A DNA stretch of 64,000 nt from Rhynchospora pubera (GCA_028095005.1 CM051462.1:171501955-171565954); one strand, 5' to 3'. Positions 1 through 12,344 are shown, numbered from the stretch's first letter. Translations and numbers: made by a program. Notes: generated by a model from the sequence alone, not told the origin.

Positions 1-958
1 TATGAAAAAGTAATGGCATATATCAAATTTATACAATTTTGTAGTGACATATTACGAATTAGTTATTTTATGGTGGCATTTTTAAAATTGAAGTGTTTTG
101 AGATGGCATAAAACAAATTATTCCTTAAAAGTGTGACGGGGTTTTCTTATTCCAAGTGAAATATTTGGAAGCCACATGATATTACCTGTAAATTCTCTAA
201 AGATATTGGCTAAATATGTCCCAATCGCTAGAACAGTGCTCATCTTGAAAATACTCTTTTTAAGCGTCCAAAGTACACACGCGGATAGAACAAGACTCAC
301 AATCACAAGTGACCCAAATCTTACCATACCTTTTTCTAGATAATTGAAGTTAATTTTGGAAGTATTATGCACTGAAAAGAATTAAATTAAGTAGCCTTCC
401 TGATTTTAATTTTTGGTTAGTTACTGATAAAGGTAACTTTAACATTGTCTTAAACTCTTAATTAGGTACACAGATCACGTCAATCAACAAAAACAACTTA
501 ATCAAAAGAGGAAATCGTTGATTTAGACCGTAAAACGGCCCAGTATTAATAGAGCTTGTACATTGAATAAACTCCTGATATTGACGTGTATCATGCAATA
601 ATTCTGCCATGCGATAATTAAAGTTTCATTCTTTCTTTGACAATAGTTTTTCATTAAAACTACAACAAATTTTTTAAAGAACAATTCTATCAAAGCCTTG
701 GACAGTTCGAATCAAAAGTTATGCACTAAATTTATGTTTTTTATTGGTTCGTCGATATGACAAAAAAATCCATTTAATTAAACAACTGAAAATATTCTAC
801 TTTACTTCTCTGTACTTTCCGGATATGCTGATGTTGTTCTTCGGTACCATAACGACAAAAAATTGTGTGTGTGTGTGTGTGTTTTTTTTTATTTATTGTT
901 GTTTTCCAACGAGCGTGTACAGTCAATCTTACAAAAAGAAGGAAAATAAACAAATAAC
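1..958. other. AT-rich intergenic DNA
   Basis: I see no gene here. The stretch is AT-rich. A (GT)n microsatellite of about 19 nt lies at 864-882, followed by a T run. A short minus-strand frame at 118-372 has one hydrophobic segment but no family I recognise. Confidence 0.6.
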
Positions 959-975
959 ATTGAAGGAAATAAAGA

Positions 976-1587
976 TAGGCATCCTGCTCTCTGGAAAATC
1001 AAGGCCCTATCAAGAGTGAAAATTTTCCTTGATTACTTATGTTGGACAGAATTTTAACACAAAATAATCTGCTTGTTCGAGGTTGGCCTACAAGTTCAAC
1101 TTGTCCTAGTTGCGATAGTGGCATGTTAGAATCGGATGATCACCTCTTTTTACAGTGCCGTTTTGCTTTAAATGTGTGGTCCTTGATTCAATCCCATCTC
1201 AGGCTGCCAGTGCTACACATTGCTCAAGGCAATATCAATTTTTGAATTACACACAGGAACTTACACATTAAAAATTGGAACATCATTTGGACAGCGACGA
1301 CCTGAAATATTTGAAAGGCGCACAATAAACTTATCTTCCAGAATATTGAGACACCACCTCACTTGATTTTCAAAAAGATAACAACATGCATTAACATTTG
1401 GACTATAATCATGCTTAGCGTTTAGATTTTATTTTCCTTTTCCCTTACGTACTTTTGTATACCTACTGTTTATTTTTAGGGTTAGACCTCTTTTCTTTTT
1501 CTTTTCACCTTTTTATCTTTGTAACTTTGTAACTTTTTCTTATTAATATAAAAATTGTGGGCATGGTGCCACCTGACCCTAAAAAAA
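976..1587 (+). mobile_element. 5'-truncated LINE (non-LTR retrotransposon) 3' end
   Basis: A decayed 3' end of a plant LINE. The frame at 1039-1245 shows a reverse-transcriptase zinc-binding (zf-RVT-like) pattern: RGW, then CPSC, then DDHLFLQC and a following VW. The preceding bases (about 985-1040) encode WKIKALSRVK-like residues, typical just upstream of this domain. The 3' part (about 1440-1587) is T-rich with GTAACTTTGTAAC and ends in CCTAAAAAAAA, a usual LINE tail. A 17-bp direct repeat, ATTGAAGGAAATAAAGA, flanks it at 959-975 and 1588-1604, as expected for target-primed insertion. Only the last ~0.6 kb of the element is present and there is no intact ORF. Confidence 0.82.
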
Positions 1588-1604
1588 ATTGAAGGAAATA
1601 AAGA

Positions 1605-2298
1605 AGAAAATTCAATAGTCTTGAGTTATCACGATTGCAATCTACAAGCAATTTGTCGTGTATATGCTTTTCGATTTGTTTTTAAATTATATATATATAT
1701 ATTCTCATATATATACACACACACACTTGAATTGACACTTAATAGCCTTTTAAAAAATAAATAATAAAAATTCAGTATAAGTTATCAAATTTCTTTTAAG
1801 GGATAAGTGGTAAAGCACCACACCGACGAAATTCATTAAACAAAATTTACAAAGAGTAATTACATGGAACAGAAAAAAGAATAAAAAAAGCGAACCTAAA
1901 GAGCTGTACAAGGCCTAAGAACGAAAAAGAAAGGATGAAAAAAGAAAGGAAAAAATAAAAGGTGAAAAAGGTAAAAGAGATAAAACATAAGTTATCAATT
2001 CATTCTCACAACTAGTAGTCATCATCTATATTATTAATGGCCAAATTATAATAGATCCACTGTTTTCTGCTCTTGTAATCAAGCCTGAATGCACAGTGAA
2101 CCTTAACCTTTTCTATTTTTATTAATTAATCATTATTGGTCAAAACAAACTGTTTCTACTGGCAGTCTATATCATCCGACCAGAATTACTGTTGTATGAA
2201 ACTGTGCTACTTATATCATTAGGCCATCACTTTTTTGATAAATCACTTTTATTATTGGTGGGACAACAACTCCTAGGCGATATTTAGCACCTCTTTTC
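1605..2298. other. Intergenic DNA, no gene seen
   Basis: AT-rich. A (TA)n/(CA)n microsatellite lies near 1690-1726. There are purine-rich stretches around 1860-1985. No coding or RNA gene is recognised. Confidence 0.55.
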
Positions 2299-2301
2299 TA
2301 A

Positions 2302-2430
2302 GGGTGCGTTTGGATAGGTGTGAGAAAAAGGAAAGAAGGGAAGAAGTATTGGAAAGTGTATAACTTTGTGAAGAGTTTGGATTGTTTATAATTTTTTTTC
2401 TTCTTCTTCTTCCTTCTTCTTCTTCTTTCT
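2302..2430. mobile_element. Tourist-like MITE, probably one-sided
   Basis: It begins GGGTGCGTTTGGATAGG and continues with GTATTGGAAAGTGT and AACTTTGTGAAGA, then an ATTGTTTATAAT core and a CTTCTTC tract. The same order of blocks occurs at 45612-45769 and, inverted, at 20089-20229. The left flank is TAA. The right terminal inverted repeat is not recognisable, so this copy is truncated or degraded. Confidence 0.55.
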
Positions 2431-2829
2431 TCCAACGATCCATGGGAAAGGTAATTTCATTGAGTAGTGTTTGAAAAGGAAAACTACAACAGGATCTGAA
2501 AGGAAAGAAATCCATTGCAAGAGTATAAACAACTCTAATTTTTAATTAAAAAAATATATATAACCGTACGTATATATTTGGGGGAAAAAAAAGGGGAAGG
2601 AAGAAAAAAAACGTCGGAAATTATTTGATTTGAGCTGTCTGATTTAATCTCAACGTTTAATTGTTTTGGAACCTATCGATCTGGTATTATTCACCGGACA
2701 TTCATTAACCTTTGAGAGTAAATCGAACGGCTCACATCAAAAGACGTCTAGAGAATCTATTTGGTCGGCCGACTAGATGATCTTGTTTCGTACAAAGCGT
2801 CAATATCACTTTGTATTTTGTATTGTATG

Positions 2830-3109
2830 TAGGCTTGCAAACGAAAATCCAATTAATCATTTTTCATTTCGTTTCGTCCGGACGAAACGGTTAATGAAAC
2901 AATAAAATAATTTTGTTTGGTTAGACGAAATGATTAACGAAACAATGAAACGATTTCATCCATGTGTAAATCACAAAAATTTCATTAATTTTGATTGTTT
3001 CGTCCGGATGAAACGGTCAACGAAATTGAAAAATTAATTTCATCAACGGAATGACATGGTTAACGAAACATTCTAATTTCGTCACCGTTTCGATCATTTT
3101 GCAGGACTA
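2830..3109. mobile_element. hAT-like non-autonomous element (280 bp)
   Basis: An 8-bp direct repeat ATTGTATG flanks the element at 2822-2829 and 3110-3117. The termini are imperfect inverted repeats: TAGGCTTGCAAA at the left and TTTTGCAGGACTA at the right. The interior is a run of GTTTCGTCCGGACGAAACGG-like words in both orientations. There is no ORF. An 8-bp duplication with a TAGG-type terminus fits hAT-derived MITEs. A relative lies at 45863-46080. Confidence 0.78.
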
Positions 3110-3117
3110 ATTGTATG

Positions 3118-6100
3118 TTTAGTTACCCAAAAAGGCCCAACAAGAAACTTATATCAGAAGCCTGGGGGAGAGCCCCACTAGCTGATACTAATCCTATTTT
3201 CAGTATTAATTAATGTTCAATTTCTTACAAAAAGTATCTAGTAGTAGGGAGAATAGAGCATAACAATGAGAAATCCCGAACAAGTGTGGCCTTAATCTCT
3301 GAGCTAAGAACTAAAATTATGTTGCTCTCATCTATCATGGAAGGAATTGAGCAATTAAAGTTAAATGTGCTGTTTGTTAAGAAGAGGTAAGAGCTGTGTT
3401 AGGACTTAGAACTTAGGAGCCTCTAGATTCTAGGAAAACAAAATCCCTCTCACTTTATTATATTTTGAGCAATTAAACTTAAATGCCAATTGCCAGATGT
3501 TACACGATCAGAGCTTTGCATGCCCCATTAAATTAAATTGAAGAATCTAATTCCCCTTTTCTCTTGTCACAATTTACTAACCTTCTTTATTTCGCTTTCC
3601 CTAATCCCTCCTCAACTACCAAAAATAAAATAAATAAATAAAGAAGACAGGCCTTAATTTCTACCTGGTAGGTAGCCGCTGTCATATTAGAATAAATCTG
3701 ATGTTGTATATTCAAATTTTAAAAGTTACTAGACATGGACAATATTTTTAGATGATAATAATTCAGCATGAACTACCTTAAAATAATAACCGATACAACT
3801 ATTTTTATATATTTAATAAAAAAAGATAAAACTATTTAATTATAGAAAATATAAAAATAGAAAACTATATTTAACTAAATGCAAAAAAGTCAAAACTAAA
3901 GGGAAAAAAATCACAGATCTTAATTAATACTAGGCATGACAGTCGTAGTTTCGCTGAGCTATGTTTTTTTAGATTGTGAATAATTTAATCTATTTTGTCA
4001 AATTTACCAAAATTTTATGATGTAAAATATAAAAATATCTGTCTAAAAAAGTTACCAAAATCTCTAGGTAAAAATTTGTTAGTTCAAATTTAGTAATGTT
4101 TACCATATAAGTCATCATATAAACTTGACGTAAATTCAGATCGATAAATTAGAGAAAATTAGAGTTCTAGATCGCATGTCGTAGTAGGGAATAATACTAT
4201 AAACATGAACTACCTTAGATTTCTAAATATATTTAATTTTTAAAAAAGAAAACTATTTTTAATTATACAAAATGGGAAAAAAATGCAATGCCGCATAGAG
4301 GCCACGAGATTTAATATATATATATATATATCTTTGATTTTTAGATTATAGATACCTCACAGTAATATTATATATAAAAAAGGATAAAAGTTTAACCTAA
4401 AAGCATAATAAATTTTCTTTAAATTCAGCCATAATATGTACGCTAAAATATAATGTACCTTAAAAAATTTAAATATTGCACGCTAAAATAATAAAAAAAT
4501 TTACTTCAGATTTGAACGGCAAAAAAAAATAAAATAAATTATCCTTTGTCAATATTGCATGCACGATGTCACTGACGACTGACGAGTGACGAGAACAGGA
4601 ATCAAGCAAATAAAATAGGTACCATCGATTCAAAGTAATATACTTACCATCGCAATCACTTGTTCTATTTATATATTCCTATCTTTAGCATTAAATAAGG
4701 CTTAAAGTAGATGTTCACGCGGAGAGGACAAGACTTGAATGGCATTGCTTTTGTTTTCTACGAGCTGCTGATTGAGATTGTTCTATCAAAACTCTACCAG
4801 AAAAATTTGAGTTATTTTGGAAATATCAATCGCAGAGTTAGACGAATTAGAGGTGCCTGCTTGCCTGCATGCCTCTTTCAATTTTATTCCGAAATGTACT
4901 GCCTGATATTTTCTCAATGATGTACGGAACATCAATCAACCAAAACAATTGAATTTAATTTGACGGACTCTGCTCAGTTTTTCGAAAAAGCTAAGACAAT
5001 TGAATCAATATATGAGGGAAAATATAACAATAATCCATATATCATATCCCAATAAAGAATCGATCCTGCATAATAAATAAAAATATTTTGAAGTACTTTG
5101 CTTTAATTAGTTTAGGAGCAAATGTGGTTCCGAAATTAATTTCTTTCCAAAAGTGTCTGATTTGATGTAAATAAAAGTGTGCGTGTGGAGTAATTTTTTT
5201 CTTTTAATTTAGGAACCGGGTTTTTTTTTTCAAAGATAATAAATTTAAAAGAATTAAGGGGGAAAAAACTCGAAATTTGTGTTCTAGTTTCTAATATATT
5301 GACCAGAATCATGCTTAACCTCGATTGTTTTGACGAAGATACTATATTTGAAGTTCTATGAAAGTGACATAAGCAGATTTATATTGCCGTCTTAATTGGA
5401 GCCCTACGATCAAAATTCAAAAGATAAACGGGTCAGATCTGAAATTTATACCATAAAATGTATCATGTATGGACCTTGTCATACTGGTCTCAGGCATCCA
5501 ACCAAAATTACTTAATTAAAAATAAAAAGAAAAAGAAAACAAATATATTATAACCTCCAAGTAAGTGCAAATAATTTTATTTGTCATTTAAAATTTGTAT
5601 GAACTGAAATTAAACAAAAAATATATTATATATTCATGAACTCAGCATTAAAAAATTATGGTGGCAAATGAACCACAATAATGTTGCCTTTGTACGAGAG
5701 AGGAGAGACTTTTTCAATTATTGTCCCTATTAATTCCTTCACATGATAGATCAGATCAACCGCACTCGGTAAGAAGCGTCACTGCCTCACTGTTGAGCTA
5801 GGGAGGTACCGTACCGGTGATTTTGTACTTCGTTCTTTGCAACTAGCTTTGTACTTTTGTAGTTTGCTCACCACCTCACACATCATTTTTTCTATCTATT
5901 CCTTTCATCTTTTTTTTTCTTCTTTGACAAATCTATTTATTTAAATAAACAAATAAGATTGGGGTCTAGCCGTCTAGCCCAAAATCCAAATTTATACGTT
6001 GTTGATAAATCAATAGTAAGTTTTCTTTGTCAGATAAGTTACTAGCTAAATTATGAAGGCTGGATACATTTTTTTTTGCTTAAAGAAATATTTAAAATTG

Positions 6101-6441
6101 TAGGAAATGACAATTAATCTTGATTTGATCGACAAACCTAGCAGTGTATAACCAAGTTTTTACTTTTATGAGTCCCTTTTGTACGAAATGGGTTGGTCCA
6201 AACTCCAAAAATATAAAAACACATAAAGATATCAAAATAATTTATTTTCAATAACTTGATCTTATAAATGTTTATTTAAACAAATAAAAAAAATGAAATT
6301 ATAATTATGGATCATATTCACCATTTTTGGGCTTAAATCTTCTTTCAAACAGTTTGAACTTAAATAATTTCATGCAGAAGTTTGCCCAAGAAATCCAACT
6401 CAATATTTATCTAAACCGATTCAACAGTGCACAGGCGACTT
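3118..6441. other. AT-rich intergenic DNA, no gene seen
   Basis: Long low-complexity AT-rich DNA with a (TA)n run near 4314-4331. Predicted frames (for example 4711-4920) are short and show no domain I recognise. Confidence 0.5.
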
Positions 6442-6446
6442 GGTCT

Positions 6447-6827
6447 TGTTATAATTAATATTGATATTATTAATTATATATAATATGGCCTATATTTAAT
6501 GATTAAACCAAATTCATTTAATAAAGGGTCCATTAGTTTTTGATGGAAAAACTGATGGACCATGTTCATTCAATATGTGATCCCTTTAATTACCTTGGTC
6601 TTATGTACTAATCTTCTGTTATTAAGTGGCATCCTTTCATTAATTTTCGGAATTGAGAAAATTGACAGAAGAAAGAAGAAAAACGCCTCAAGGAACCATC
6701 AATTAGACTAAGGGAAATTGAAGAAAATTCACATATTCTGCCTAACGATGTCTTCCCTTCAGAATTGTGAGTTCAAACTTATGATTTATTTATTTTATAT
6801 GAATTACAAGATCATAAAATTCTATCA
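6447..6827 (+). repeat. 5' LTR of the copia element
   Basis: A 381-bp LTR with TG...CA ends, reading identical to 12357-12737. Confidence 0.95.
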
Positions 6828-6829
6828 TT

Positions 6830-6838
6830 TGGTATCAG
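6830..6838 (+). promoter_or_regulatory. Primer-binding site of the copia element
   Basis: TGGTATCAG, two bases after the LTR, matches the start of the initiator Met tRNA site used by most plant copia elements. The match stops after nine bases (TTG follows where AGC is usual). Confidence 0.75.
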
Positions 6839-7976
6839 TTGTCGGGTATTATATTTTCATATAAAATAATACAGTAATTTTCGTATTTACTGGAATTTAT
6901 TAGAATTTACTGAATCAATTGTGAATTATTCATATTCCCCTAGTTTTTCCTCTGTGTATGCAATTGGAGTTACAAACTATTACTATCTTTGTTTATTGTC
7001 TCCATTATCAAACGCGCGAGAGGAATTTCATGCGCTGTATTTCTGCCCTATGGTTTGGATTACATACAGACAAGTAGGAGTAATTTTCTATCCAAACACA
7101 ATCAGAGCCGTTGTTTTTGGCAACCATTCGCGTCCTTTACGAAATTTTCCCAAATCTGCCATTGATGGCTGCCGATTGGGGAGGAGGAGTGCCTTTATGA
7201 CTGATTTGTAGAGAATCTACTTGTATGGCTATTCTTTATTTATTGTACGCGTTTTCTGGTCCCTCACGTGATTGCTTCCGCTTGCAATGGCTACTGAGAT
7301 CTTTTGTGTTTGGTCCCCACTTATATTACTATAACTTAATTACTCGCTCCTTATTTCGAACGAAATATATTTTATATTTCCTTAACAGTTCGTGATTTGA
7401 TTTAAACCAATTCCTATGATATAGGAATAATAGTTTATTAAATTATTGAACTCATATATAAAATTACAAACCGTATATAATTTTCTATATAGTTTTATAT
7501 ATGACAATACTAAAGTTATATAGTTTTATATTATATATACTATGTAACCTAACGGAACTATGTTATATATAATTTATCACCATATAAATTTACTTTTAAT
7601 ATTTGGTCGTTATCAATTTTACCAACTTTAATTGTGAGTGCCATTATATTAAAGGGAACTATGTTTTACATTATGTCTATTGTATTACTTATGTTTACAT
7701 TTAATAAATTATAAATGTCAATTTTACCAACTTTAATTGTCAAATATAATTTATTAAATGAATTTCGTCTTATGTTTTCAATTTATTTCTGCCCAACGGT
7801 GATATGAATTGATTTTAGTAGATCAACTATTAAACCTGAAATATTAATTGGCGTTTTATTATTTCAGATAAGTTAATTATTAGTCCCCTAATTATAGTTG
7901 ATCTAATTTATTTAATTTTATATGTCTGTGGATTTTAGTTAATAGTAAGCATTTTATTTGTCATGAATTTGCAGCA
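6839..7976 (+). other. Untranslated leader of the copia element
   Basis: 1.14 kb between the primer-binding site and the gag-pol frame, AT-rich. It ends with a five-codon upstream ORF at 7963-7980 (ATG AAT TTG CAG CAT TGA) that overlaps the point where the gag-pol frame begins. A 96-codon frame at 6921-7211 has no recognisable domain. Confidence 0.6.
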
Positions 7977-10900
7977 TTGAGCAATATTAGTAATCAAATC
8001 ACTGGAATAACACCATTGAATGGAACTAATTTTTCAACTTGGAAAGAGCAAATTGAGATTGGTCTTGGTGTTCTTGAAATAGACCAAGCATTACGTATGG
8101 ATAAACCTGAAAAACCAAAGGATGATGCTGCAGATGAAGAAAAAACTGCTTATGCAAAATGGGAGCGTTCTAATCGCATGTCTCTCATGATTATCAAAAG
8201 TACCATTTCTTTGGCTATTCGGGGAGGCATTCCTGAAAAGAATATTGCTGGTGAACTTTTTACTGCTAAAGAATTTTTAGCCTCTGTTGAGGAGCAGTTT
8301 AAGAGTACATCAAAGGCTAATGCAAGTGCTCTCATAATGAAAATGCTCACTACCAAGTATAATGGGACTAGCGGTGTACGTGAACATATCATGATGATGA
8401 ATGATATGGCCGCAAAATTAAATGGCATGGACATGGCAATTTCTGAGGGATTTTTGGTTCATTTCATTATGACTTCTCTTCCTGCTCAGTTTGGTCCTTT
8501 CAAGATCAATTACAACACGCAGAAAGAGAAGTGGAAAATGAGCGAATTGATTGCCATGTGTGTTGAAGAAGAAGAAAGGCTTAAGACTGAAAAACCTGAC
8601 TTTGCACATGCTGCCATTGAAAGTCCAAAACAGAAAAACAACAATGGTAAAGGAAAGAATAAGAAAGATGATGGTCTTGGTGTTAACAAAGCAAGTACAT
8701 CTGGTACAAAACGTGTTTTTAAGTGCAATCACTGCAAGAAACCTGGACACGTAAGGAAGGAGTGTACCAAGTTCAGAGCGTGGCTTGCCAAGAAGGGTAA
8801 TGATTTCAATTATATGATTTGTGAGTCTCTTTTAATTGATATTCCCTTAAATACGTGGTGGGTTGACACTGGTGCCTCTGTGCACATTACGAACTCATTG
8901 CAGGGATTCCTTTCCGTGAGGATGCTGGAAAAGGGAAAAAGGAAGCTTAAAGTAGCCAATGGATTAGAGGCTGAAGTAGAGGCCGTAGGAACTCTTCGTT
9001 TAGTCTTGAAGAGTGGCTTTATTCTCTATTTACATGATGTAGTTTATATTCCTAGTGTGATTAGGAATTTAATTTTCGTTTCTAGACTTGATGCGTGTGG
9101 TTTTATGTTTCAGTTTGGAAATAATGAGTTGAGACTATATCATAACTCTAAGTTTGTTGGTTCTGGATTATTATGTGACAATCTATATAAATTATGTTTG
9201 GATTCTTCCTTTTCTGATTCTTTATTATCCCTGAATGTTAATTGTGTTGATCACAAACGTGGCACAAAGAGAAATCGTGATGTTGGACATTCTTCCAAAT
9301 TATGGCATCGCAGATTGGGCCATATTTCAAGAGATAGAATGCAACGTCTCATTAAAAATGAAATTCTCCCAACATTAGATTTTTCTGATTTTAAAAATTG
9401 TGTTGAATGTGTTAAAGGAAAATTTGTTAAAGGAAATAAGAAAGGAGCCACTCGAAGTGGGGGACTATTGGAATTAATTCACACTGATATATGCGGTCCT
9501 TTTCCCACTCCGAGTCTCAACGGACACAAATCATTCATTACTTTTATTGATGATTACTCACGCTATGCTTATGTGTTCTTAATTTCTGAAAAATCTGAGG
9601 CACTAGACAAATTTAAGATTTTTAAGGCTGAAGTTGAAAATCAACATAATCTTAAAATTAAAGTAGTGCGATCAGATAGAGGCGGTGAGTATTATGGTAG
9701 GCACACTGACTTGGGTCAAAGTCCAGGTCCATTTGCTTTGTTTCTTCAAGAAAGTGGTATTGTTCATCAATTCTCTATGCCGGGTGATCCTCGGCAAAAT
9801 GGAGTGGCTGAAAGGCGTAATCGTACATTAATGGATATGGTACGAAGTATGATATGCAATACCACTTTACCAGAATTTTTGTGGTCCGAGGCTTTAAAAA
9901 CAGCCACACATGTTCTCAATCGAGTTCCTAGTAAATCCGTTCCAGCAACACCTTATGAATTGTGGACTGGAAGAAAACCACAACTAGGATACTTACGTGT
10001 GTGGGGCTGTCCTGCTGAAGCAAAAGTCTACAATCCACAAATTAAGAAACTGGATTCCAAAACCGTTAGTTGTTCTTTCATAGGATATCCAGAGAGGTCC
10101 AAAGGTTTTAGATTTTATTGTCCCTCGCATACCACTAGAATAGTTGAGACAAGACATGCAGTATTTTTTGAAAATGGCAACATTAGTGGGAGTAATGAAA
10201 AACGAACTATAAACCTCGATGAAGAAGATCGAATTTATGTTCCAACTTCGATCATTTCAGAGGCTACAAGTTCTGTTTCTCCATTATTACTAAATGAAGG
10301 TACTAATGTTAATAATGTTCCTAACAATGAAGAAGTACCTTTGCTGCCACAAGAACCTTTACGCAAGTCGCAAAGAGAACGAAAATCTGCAATACCTGAT
10401 GATTATATTGTATACCTTACTGAAGAAGGTGGAGATATAGGTCATGGAGATGATCCTATCTCCTTCAAGGACGCCATGAAAAGTGATAAGTCATCTCAGT
10501 GGCTGGAAGCCATGAATGATGAGATGAACTCAATGCAACAAAATGATGTTTGGGATCTTGTTGAGTTACCTAAAGGTGTTAAACCCGTAGGATGCAAATG
10601 GGTTTACAAAACTAAAACTGATTCTCATGGTAACATCGAAAGATACAAGGCCCGATTAGTTGCTAAAGGCTTTACGCAACAAGAAGGTATACATTATGAT
10701 AATACTTTTTCTCCTGTCTCAAAGAAAGATTCGTTACGAATTGTTTTAGCTATTGTGGCTCATTATGATCTTGAGTTGCATCAAATGGACGTGAAAACCG
10801 CATTCCTTAATGGTGACTTGCATGAAGAAATTTTCATGAAACAACCTGAAGGTTTTGTTGTCAAAGGCAAGGAACATATGGGCTGTCGGTTGAAACGATC

Positions 10901-12023
10901 AATTTATGGGTTAAAGCAAGCTTCAAGGCAGTGGTATCTAAAGTTTGATGAGGTCATCACAGAATTTGGATTTCAAGAAAACACTTTTGATCAATGCATA
11001 TATCTCAAGGTTAGTGGGAGCAGATTTATCATTCTTGTTTTGTATGTGGATGACATTTTGTTAGCAAGCAGTGATTTAGACATGTTGTACGAGACAAAAC
11101 GCTTTCTTTCAAAGAAATTTGAAATGAAGGATCTAGGTGAAGCCTCTTATGTCATAGGCATTGAAATCCACCGTGATCGGTCTCGTGGTCTCTTAGGTTT
11201 ATCACAAAAGGCATATATCGAGAAAATGCTTAAGCGCTACAATATGCAAAATTGTTCTCCAAGTGTTGCTCCCATTTTCAAAGGTGACAAATTCAGCAAG
11301 GCTCAATGTCCCAAAACTGAATCAGAACGTAAGCAAATGGAAAAGAATGAGTATGCTTCGGTTGTTGGAAGCTTAATGTATGCTCAAGTTTGCACACGTC
11401 CTGATATTGCATTTGTAGTTGGCATGCTTGGCCGATATCAATCAAATCCAGGTTTGGATCATTGGCGAGCTGCTAAGAAAGTCTTACGCTATTTGCACGG
11501 GACTAAAGACTACATGCTTACTTACAGAAAGTCCGATAACCTTGAGGTCATTGGTTATTCTGATTCGGATTTTGCTGGATGTGTAGACACAAAGAAATCC
11601 ACATCAGGATACATATTCATGCTTGCAGGGGGACCAATTTCATGGAAGAGTGCCAAACAGTCCTTAGTTGCATCTTCCACTATGCAAGCAGAATTTGTGT
11701 CGTGTTTTGAAGCTACTGGTCAAGCAGTTTGGTTGAAAAATTTTATACCTGAACTTCAAGTAATTGAGAGTATTGCAAGACCACTCACGTTATTTTGTGA
11801 TAATGAGGCTGCTGTTTTCTTTTCAAAAAACAACAAGTCTAGCGGTGCATCTAAGTGGATCGACATCAAGTACCTTGTTGTTAGAAAGAAAGTCAAGGAT
11901 GATATTATTGTCATACAACACATCAATACAAGGGCTATGTTAGCTGATTCTCTAACAAAAGCACTACCACCTACTCTCTTCCGAGAGCACGTAGCTAGCA
12001 TGGGTTTGGTTAGTGGCTTGTGA
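7977..12023 (+). CDS. Copia gag-pol polyprotein
   Basis: A single open frame of 1348 codons, usual for copia. Domains in order, counting the TTG at 7977 as residue 1: UBN2-type gag (about 1-230); CCHC zinc knuckle at 250-263; aspartic protease with WWVDTGAS (catalytic Asp 297); GAG-pre-integrase zinc site beginning with His 444; integrase catalytic core with Asp 504, Asp 567 and Glu 612; reverse transcriptase with YVDD from 1023; RNase H with SDSDFAG (Asp 1196). All are present without a stop. Oddity: the frame opens with TTG inside GCAGCATTGAGC, where one extra T seems to have split the expected ATG. The first in-frame ATG is at 8097, which would remove 40 gag residues. It may be silent, start at a non-AUG codon, or depend on leader splicing. 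Confidence 0.95.
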   Translation: MSNISNQITGITPLNGTNFSTWKEQIEIGLGVLEIDQALRMDKPEKPKDDAADEEKTAYAKWERSNRMSLMIIKSTISLAIRGGIPEKNIAGELFTAKEFLASVEEQFKSTSKANASALIMKMLTTKYNGTSGVREHIMMMNDMAAKLNGMDMAISEGFLVHFIMTSLPAQFGPFKINYNTQKEKWKMSELIAMCVEEEERLKTEKPDFAHAAIESPKQKNNNGKGKNKKDDGLGVNKASTSGTKRVFKCNHCKKPGHVRKECTKFRAWLAKKGNDFNYMICESLLIDIPLNTWWVDTGASVHITNSLQGFLSVRMLEKGKRKLKVANGLEAEVEAVGTLRLVLKSGFILYLHDVVYIPSVIRNLIFVSRLDACGFMFQFGNNELRLYHNSKFVGSGLLCDNLYKLCLDSSFSDSLLSLNVNCVDHKRGTKRNRDVGHSSKLWHRRLGHISRDRMQRLIKNEILPTLDFSDFKNCVECVKGKFVKGNKKGATRSGGLLELIHTDICGPFPTPSLNGHKSFITFIDDYSRYAYVFLISEKSEALDKFKIFKAEVENQHNLKIKVVRSDRGGEYYGRHTDLGQSPGPFALFLQESGIVHQFSMPGDPRQNGVAERRNRTLMDMVRSMICNTTLPEFLWSEALKTATHVLNRVPSKSVPATPYELWTGRKPQLGYLRVWGCPAEAKVYNPQIKKLDSKTVSCSFIGYPERSKGFRFYCPSHTTRIVETRHAVFFENGNISGSNEKRTINLDEEDRIYVPTSIISEATSSVSPLLLNEGTNVNNVPNNEEVPLLPQEPLRKSQRERKSAIPDDYIVYLTEEGGDIGHGDDPISFKDAMKSDKSSQWLEAMNDEMNSMQQNDVWDLVELPKGVKPVGCKWVYKTKTDSHGNIERYKARLVAKGFTQQEGIHYDNTFSPVSKKDSLRIVLAIVAHYDLELHQMDVKTAFLNGDLHEEIFMKQPEGFVVKGKEHMGCRLKRSIYGLKQASRQWYLKFDEVITEFGFQENTFDQCIYLKVSGSRFIILVLYVDDILLASSDLDMLYETKRFLSKKFEMKDLGEASYVIGIEIHRDRSRGLLGLSQKAYIEKMLKRYNMQNCSPSVAPIFKGDKFSKAQCPKTESERKQMEKNEYASVVGSLMYAQVCTRPDIAFVVGMLGRYQSNPGLDHWRAAKKVLRYLHGTKDYMLTYRKSDNLEVIGYSDSDFAGCVDTKKSTSGYIFMLAGGPISWKSAKQSLVASSTMQAEFVSCFEATGQAVWLKNFIPELQVIESIARPLTLFCDNEAAVFFSKNNKSSGASKWIDIKYLVVRKKVKDDIIVIQHINTRAMLADSLTKALPPTLFREHVASMGLVSGL

Positions 12024-12344
12024 TGTTGTAATGAACAATAATGTGTTAATTAAGTTATGTAATGTATTGAAGCTTCTATTATGTATTGACTTTCAATTTA
12101 TGATGTTTGCTTATTTTATGTTGCGCGTTAATGTTATTACTATAAGCAAATATACTTATGAGGATCGAATGAATTTTATTAACCATTTGTTGGAAAGAAT
12201 GCCACTTCTAGAATTAATAGGGATCAAATAACATTAATAGTTATTTTGATTATATTAGTTTAGTTTGGTATTTCTAACTGAACAAGGTTTAAGTTTTATT
12301 GGCCAATTTTTTGAGTTTGAGTTTCATTACGATATTTTATAGGC

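Noticed and set aside
118..372. 84-codon minus-strand frame with a hydrophobic segment
   Set aside because: No recognisable family, no promoter and composition like its surroundings. It is not better than a chance frame.
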